A DNA stretch of 64,000 bases from positions 145,717 to 209,716 of the forward strand of contig JACKFC010000004.1 of NCBI GenBank assembly GCA_020632665.1, written 5' to 3'. Source of the DNA: Deltaproteobacteria bacterium (GTDB taxonomy: Bacteria > Myxococcota_A > UBA9042). How positions within the stretch are numbered: position 1 is the stretch's first letter; each line of letters starts with the position of its first letter. Positions 62,720 through 64,000 of this stretch are shown piece after piece. A model generated the notes under the pieces. The model did not search any database, was not told the origin of the DNA, and was given only the letters and a program-made list of their open reading frames with translations. The translations under genes were made by a program, and so were the position numbers.

Positions 62720-64000
62720 CTAGGCGTCGAGGTCGTAGTAGCGGCCGCTGTAGTCCTGCACCATCCGCCGGGCCGAGAAGCGCGGCGCGCTGGCGACGGC
62801 GCCGAGGCGGACCTGACGGAAGCGGTCCGGCGTCTCGTAGTAGCCGGGCAGGATCTCTTGCTCGAGCACGCGGTAGAGCGACTCGGCGTCGCGGACATTG
62901 TCCTCGTCGTCGTGCGCTTCGACCAGGGCCCAGCCGTTGTCGCCGTGGCGGCAGGCCTCGGCCCACCAGCCGTCGAGCACCGAGAAATTCGGCACCCCGT
63001 TCAGGCTCGCCTTCATCCCGCTGGTGCCGCAGGCCTCCATCGGCCGCACCGGGTTGTTGAGCCAGATGTCGACGCCGGAGGTCAGCATCCGGCCGTGCCA
63101 CATCGAGTAGTTCTGCAGGAAGGCGACGCGCAGGCGACCACGCAGGCTGCGCGCGGTGCGGACCAAGCGGGCGACGAGCTGCCGGCCGCGGACGTCGTTC
63201 GGGTGCGCCTTGCCGGCGAAGACCAGCTGCAGCCGGCCGTCCGAGATCGCGAGCAGGCGCTCCAGATCGTGGAAGATCAGCATCGCGCGCTTGTAGGGCG
63301 CGGCGCGGCGGGCGAAGCCGATCGTCAGCACGTCGGGGTCGAAGCCCAGGCCGGTGCTGGCGTTGACGAAGTCGCAGAGCTCGCCCTTGGCCACCGCGCG
63401 GGCGGCGTCGAAATCGGCGAGGAAGCTCTCGTCCGAGGCCTTCTCCAGCGCGCAGAGGGCGAAGGGATCGTCGCGCCAACCCTCGACGTGGGCGTCGTAG
63501 ACCGCGCCGATCTCGGGGTGGACCCAGGTGTCGAAGTGGACGCCGTTGGTCAGACCGTCGATCTGCCGGCCGGGGAACATCTCCATCGCCACCTTGGCAT
63601 TCAGCTCGCTGACGCCGTTGCAGGTCGACGAGAGCGCGAGTGCCAGCACGCTCATCGAGAGGCGCTCGGGGCCGCCGAGGAGCAGGGTCTCTTCGTCGAT
63701 CAGGTCGCCGAGCACGTTCTGTACGTCGGCGCGGTCGAAGACGTCGTGGCCCGCGGGGACCGGCGTGTGGGTGGTGAAATGGCAGCGGGCCATCACCGCC
63801 TCGCGATCACCGCCGGCGGCGCGCAGCATCTCGGTGGCGAAGAACGCGGTGTGGCCCTCGTTGAGGTGAGCGCGGATCTCGGCCTCGGGGTAGAGCGCGC
63901 CGATGGCCGCGAACCCGCCGATGCCGAGCACGGCCTCCTGCCGCAGTCGGTTCATCGTGTCGCCGCCGTAGAGCATGCGCGACACGTCTTGCCACTCGGG
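62720..64000 (-). CDS. glgP: alpha-glucan phosphorylase, N-terminus off the right edge
   Basis: The frame is open to the right edge, so the start lies outside the window; 426 residues are visible. It belongs to the short Thermus-type glycogen/maltodextrin phosphorylase family, which releases glucose-1-phosphate from alpha-1,4-glucans. Motifs include YGGDTMNRLRQEAVLGIGG, HFTTHTPVPAGHD, LTNGVHFDTW, and the PLP/phosphate loop EACGTSGMKASLNG. The C-terminus ends in YSGRYYDLDA. Confidence in the family is high; the gene symbol is by similarity. Confidence 0.88.
   Translation of the reverse strand, partial: PEWQDVSRMLYGGDTMNRLRQEAVLGIGGFAAIGALYPEAEIRAHLNEGHTAFFATEMLRAAGGDREAVMARCHFTTHTPVPAGHDVFDRADVQNVLGDLIDEETLLLGGPERLSMSVLALALSSTCNGVSELNAKVAMEMFPGRQIDGLTNGVHFDTWVHPEIGAVYDAHVEGWRDDPFALCALEKASDESFLADFDAARAVAKGELCDFVNASTGLGFDPDVLTIGFARRAAPYKRAMLIFHDLERLLAISDGRLQLVFAGKAHPNDVRGRQLVARLVRTARSLRGRLRVAFLQNYSMWHGRMLTSGVDIWLNNPVRPMEACGTSGMKASLNGVPNFSVLDGWWAEACRHGDNGWALVEAHDDEDNVRDAESLYRVLEQEILPGYYETPDRFRQVRLGAVASAPRFSARRMVQDYSGRYYDLDA

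Overview
The window is about 70% G+C and densely coded on both strands. It looks like chromosomal DNA of a myxobacterium-like deltaproteobacterium (Myxococcota). No rRNA is present, so this placement rests on protein style: many lipoproteins with Asp/Thr/Gly-rich linkers, Cys-rich Myxococcus-type repeats, TIG and LamG domains, a large PilT family, and short intergenic gaps. I see no insertion sequence, prophage, CRISPR array, tRNA or rRNA.

Layout. 1-10.5 kb (minus): a TIG/propeller lipoprotein cut by the left edge, a Cys-rich secreted protein, MutT, and a 1372-aa metzincin-like lipoprotein. 10.6-13.5 kb: an extremely acidic protein, a PduO-type cobalamin adenosyltransferase and a Cys-rich lipoprotein. 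13.6-19.7 kb (plus): thioredoxin-like lipoprotein, tandem-OB lipoprotein, HerA/DUF87-type ATPase, lipoprotein hydrolase and a small barrel-like protein, mostly overlapping or nearly so. 19.6-29.1 kb: membrane glycosyltransferase, a lipoprotein plus CcmH-like pair, ArsC/Spx-like protein, DUF4442 hotdog protein, a sulfite-oxidase-like molybdoenzyme coupled to a GH1 glycosidase, and a GT2 synthase. 29.0-33.0 kb (minus): a three-gene operon with a polyprenyl glycosylphosphotransferase (exopolysaccharide priming enzyme), an alpha/beta hydrolase and a propeller lipoprotein. 33-36.7 kb: outer-membrane-type proteins and an acyl-CoA dehydrogenase.

36.7-37.4 kb is the least ordinary stretch: lower G+C, GAGAC-based inverted repeats, and a compact cassette of promoter-like sequence, Shine-Dalgarno, 75-codon ORF and a perfect rho-independent terminator. 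37.4-52.4 kb (minus) holds a 1641-aa lipoprotein with 18 Cys-rich repeats and three LamG-like domains, a PP2C phosphatase with a long acidic tail, dapA coupled to an active/inactive pair of M16 peptidases, and aspS of apparently non-discriminating type. 52.5-56.5 kb (plus): OmpA-family protein, a DUF483-like protein, and a PilT ATPase fused to cyclic-nucleotide-binding-like and MshEN-like domains. 56.5-64 kb: one-carbon genes folD-gcvT-gcvH, cysteine genes cysK-epsC, two exported proteins of unknown function, and an alpha-glucan phosphorylase cut by the right edge.

Candidate vegetative promoters here often carry an extended -10 of the form TGCTA(G/C)nnT. Strong intrinsic terminators are visible at three places only; most convergent pairs abut or overlap with no room for one. 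Two genes run off the window edges. All functions are read from the sequence alone; no database search was run.
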